From Gordonia alkaliphila (GTDB lineage: Bacteria; Actinomycetota; Actinomycetes; Mycobacteriales; Mycobacteriaceae), in the NCBI RefSeq assembly GCF_023017165.1, contig NZ_JALKBW010000001.1, positions 2,232,001 through 2,296,000 on the forward strand: 64,000 nt of DNA, given 5' to 3'. Under the pieces are notes generated by a model that did not search any database, was not told the DNA's origin, and saw only the letters and a program-made list of their open reading frames with translations. Of this stretch, positions 62,419 through 64,000 are shown piece after piece. How positions within the stretch are numbered: the first letter of the stretch is position 1; each line of letters opens with the position of its first letter. Both the position numbers and the translations under genes were made by a program.

Positions 62419-63300
62419 GTGACCGATAGCACGGGGCCCCTGCGACTGATGGCGGTGCATGCGCACCCCGACGATGAGTCGAGCAAGGCCGCCGCGACGT
62501 TGGCCAAGTACGCAGCAGAAGGTCACGAGGTTCTCGTCGTGACGCTGACCGGCGGCGAGCGCGGTGACATCCTCAATCCCGCCATGGACCGGCCCGGCAT
62601 CATGGAGAACCTGCCCGAGGTGCGCCGCAAGGAGATGGCTGAGGCCGCCGCGGCGCTGGGCGTGGAACACATGTGGCTGGGATTCGTCGATTCGGGGTTG
62701 CCCGAAGGCGATCCGTTGCCACCGCTGCCCGAGGGCTGCTTTGCGCTCGTCCCGCACGACGAGGCGACCGAACCGCTGGTCAAGGCGGTGCGAGAGTTCA
62801 AGCCGCACGTGATCATCACGTACGACGAGAACGGCGGCTACCCGCACCCGGACCACATCAAGTGCCACGAGGTCTCCATCGCCGCCTTCGACGCGGCCGG
62901 TGACCCGGAGGCATACCCGGATGCGGGCGAACCCTGGACGCCGCTGAAGCTCTATTACACGCACGGTTTCATCCGGGACCGGATCTACCGGTTCTCCGAG
63001 GAGCTGGAGAAGGCCGGAATGGAGAACCCGTTCCGGGAGTGGCTCGCGAAGTGGAAGCGTGAGCAGGGCGACATGATGGCGCGCGTCACTACCCAGGTGG
63101 AAGCGAGCGAATACTTCCAGCAGCGCGACGACGCACTCCGTGCGCACGCCACCCAGATCGATCCCAACGGGTTCTTCTTCGCGGTCCCGTTGGAATGGCA
63201 GCAAAGACTATGGCCGACAGAGGAGTTCGAGCTGGCGCAGACGCGCGTCCAGACGGCGATCCCGGAGAATGACCTCTTCGCCGGAATCGAGGAAGAGTGA
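62419..63300 (+). CDS. mca: Mycothiol S-conjugate amidase
   Basis: 293 residues from GTG 62419. LmbE-like zinc amidase: HAHPDDESS (metal), GGERGDIL, and [11 protein letters not shown] (second metal motif). Splits mycothiol conjugates to a mercapturic acid for export, which detoxifies electrophiles. Mca over MshB is supported by length and by neighbours (Rv1081c-Rv1082-Rv1083 order). It is coupled to the next gene by a GTGA overlap. Confidence 0.94.
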   Translation: MTDSTGPLRLMAVHAHPDDESSKAAATLAKYAAEGHEVLVVTLTGGERGDILNPAMDRPGIMENLPEVRRKEMAEAAAALGVEHMWLGFVDSGLPEGDPLPPLPEGCFALVPHDEATEPLVKAVREFKPHVIITYDENGGYPHPDHIKCHEVSIAAFDAAGDPEAYPDAGEPWTPLKLYYTHGFIRDRIYRFSEELEKAGMENPFREWLAKWKREQGDMMARVTTQVEASEYFQQRDDALRAHATQIDPNGFFFAVPLEWQQRLWPTEEFELAQTRVQTAIPENDLFAGIEEE

Positions 63301-63629
63301 ACAGCCTGCTGTATTTGGCAGATAGCGCCGTCCTGTTGGCGGCCCCGCAAGACACCAAGGGGCCGGAGTTCGGTAAAGCGTCGCCGATCGGTCTGCTCGT
63401 GATCATCGTGCTGCTGGTGGCCACCTTCTTGCTGATCCGGTCGATGAACAAGCAGCTCCGGAAGCTGCCGCCGACCTTCGACGAACAGCATCCGGAGGCC
63501 GACCAGGCCTTCGACGAGGGCACTGACACGGTCGACGGCGTGGCCGTCACCAGCCCGGATGTGCCGTCGAACGACGGCACCGCACCGCCGCGGAACGGAC
63601 CGGACGGCAGCGGCAACGCGATCGACTGA
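63297..63629 (+). CDS. Small single-pass membrane protein (Rv1083-like)
   Basis: 110 residues from GTG 63297. One membrane helix at about 30-50 ([30 protein letters not shown]), then an acidic disordered tail. Conserved next to mca in mycobacteria (Rv1083). The function is not known. Confidence 0.85.
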   Translation: MNSLLYLADSAVLLAAPQDTKGPEFGKASPIGLLVIIVLLVATFLLIRSMNKQLRKLPPTFDEQHPEADQAFDEGTDTVDGVAVTSPDVPSNDGTAPPRNGPDGSGNAID

Positions 63630-63681
63630 CGTCACCGCCGGCCCTGCGGGGCGCAGCCCGACACAGGTAAGGAGCCCGACC

Positions 63682-64000
<319 letters not shown>

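Overview
The window is high-GC actinobacterial chromosome. Its gene content and order point to the mycolic-acid group (Mycobacteriales), most likely Gordonia or a close relative; the genus is inference. Two blocks match the order known from Mycobacterium tuberculosis. The first is mazG, then lpqU-eno-ftsB-DUF501-ppx. The second is thiolase, cbs, metB, greA, DUF4307, mca, an Rv1083-like gene and a YyaL-like gene. Mycothiol use (mca), DesA3-type desaturation, an FadE5-like dehydrogenase and DtxR/IdeR-type iron boxes fit the same group.

Layout. 1-1.9 kb: the end of an unknown gene and mazG, whose 3' end runs into a short repeat array and a start-less reading frame. 2-10.8 kb is accessory: an McrA-like HNH nuclease, an N-formylglutamate amidohydrolase, and a 3.5-kb island bracketed by a broken and an intact copy of the 3' end of one esterase gene. 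The island carries an IS1081-like IS256-family element and two unrecognised genes. An orphan amino-acid-binding lipoprotein and a Fic protein with a palindromic promoter follow. 10.8-14.3 kb: efeUOB iron uptake behind an iron box. 14.4-18.6 kb: lpqU-eno-ftsB-DUF501-ppx. 18.7-22.2 kb: an FbpABC-type ferric ABC importer behind a second iron box. 22.2-27.3 kb: DUF4395, recQ, a small protein, and the desaturase with its ferredoxin reductase.

27.4-31.4 kb: a TetR gene overlapping a Ser/Thr kinase, then two tandem secreted class A beta-lactamase-fold proteins. 31.5-38.2 kb: M20 peptidase, two pirins with a MarR regulator, a coiled-coil protein, aquaporin plus monoacylglycerol lipase, and a secreted low-complexity protein. 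38.3-45.6 kb: acyl-CoA dehydrogenase, SDR, a second Ser/Thr kinase, and a TetR-MMPL efflux pair with a clear operator. 45.6-51.2 kb: stand-alone TrpF, an APH(6)-like kinase, DoxX, a tRNA with a duplicated 3' end, an FrnE-like oxidoreductase, and a phosphotransferase coupled to a beta-rich protein.

51.3-64 kb: a Bax1-I family protein, a membrane-anchored unknown protein, the thiolase-cbs-metB block, a small protein with a YxxxD type VII secretion signal paired with a DUF3558-like lipoprotein, an XRE regulator, greA, a queuosine-precursor transporter, DUF4307, mca, the Rv1083-like gene, and the start of a YyaL/DUF255 gene cut by the window edge.

How the genes work together. The efe and fbp modules are two iron-uptake systems that look co-regulated by one iron sensor. 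DesA3 and its reductase form a lipid-desaturation pair divergent from a TetR gene. The cbs-metB pair is transsulfuration. ftsB, lpqU, the two kinases and the beta-lactamase-like pair point to envelope growth and surveillance. The least explained parts are the 4.1-7.5 kb island, the mazG repeat array, the kinase/beta-lactamase-like cluster and the YxxxD protein/lipoprotein pair. No CRISPR array, rRNA operon or prophage was seen.
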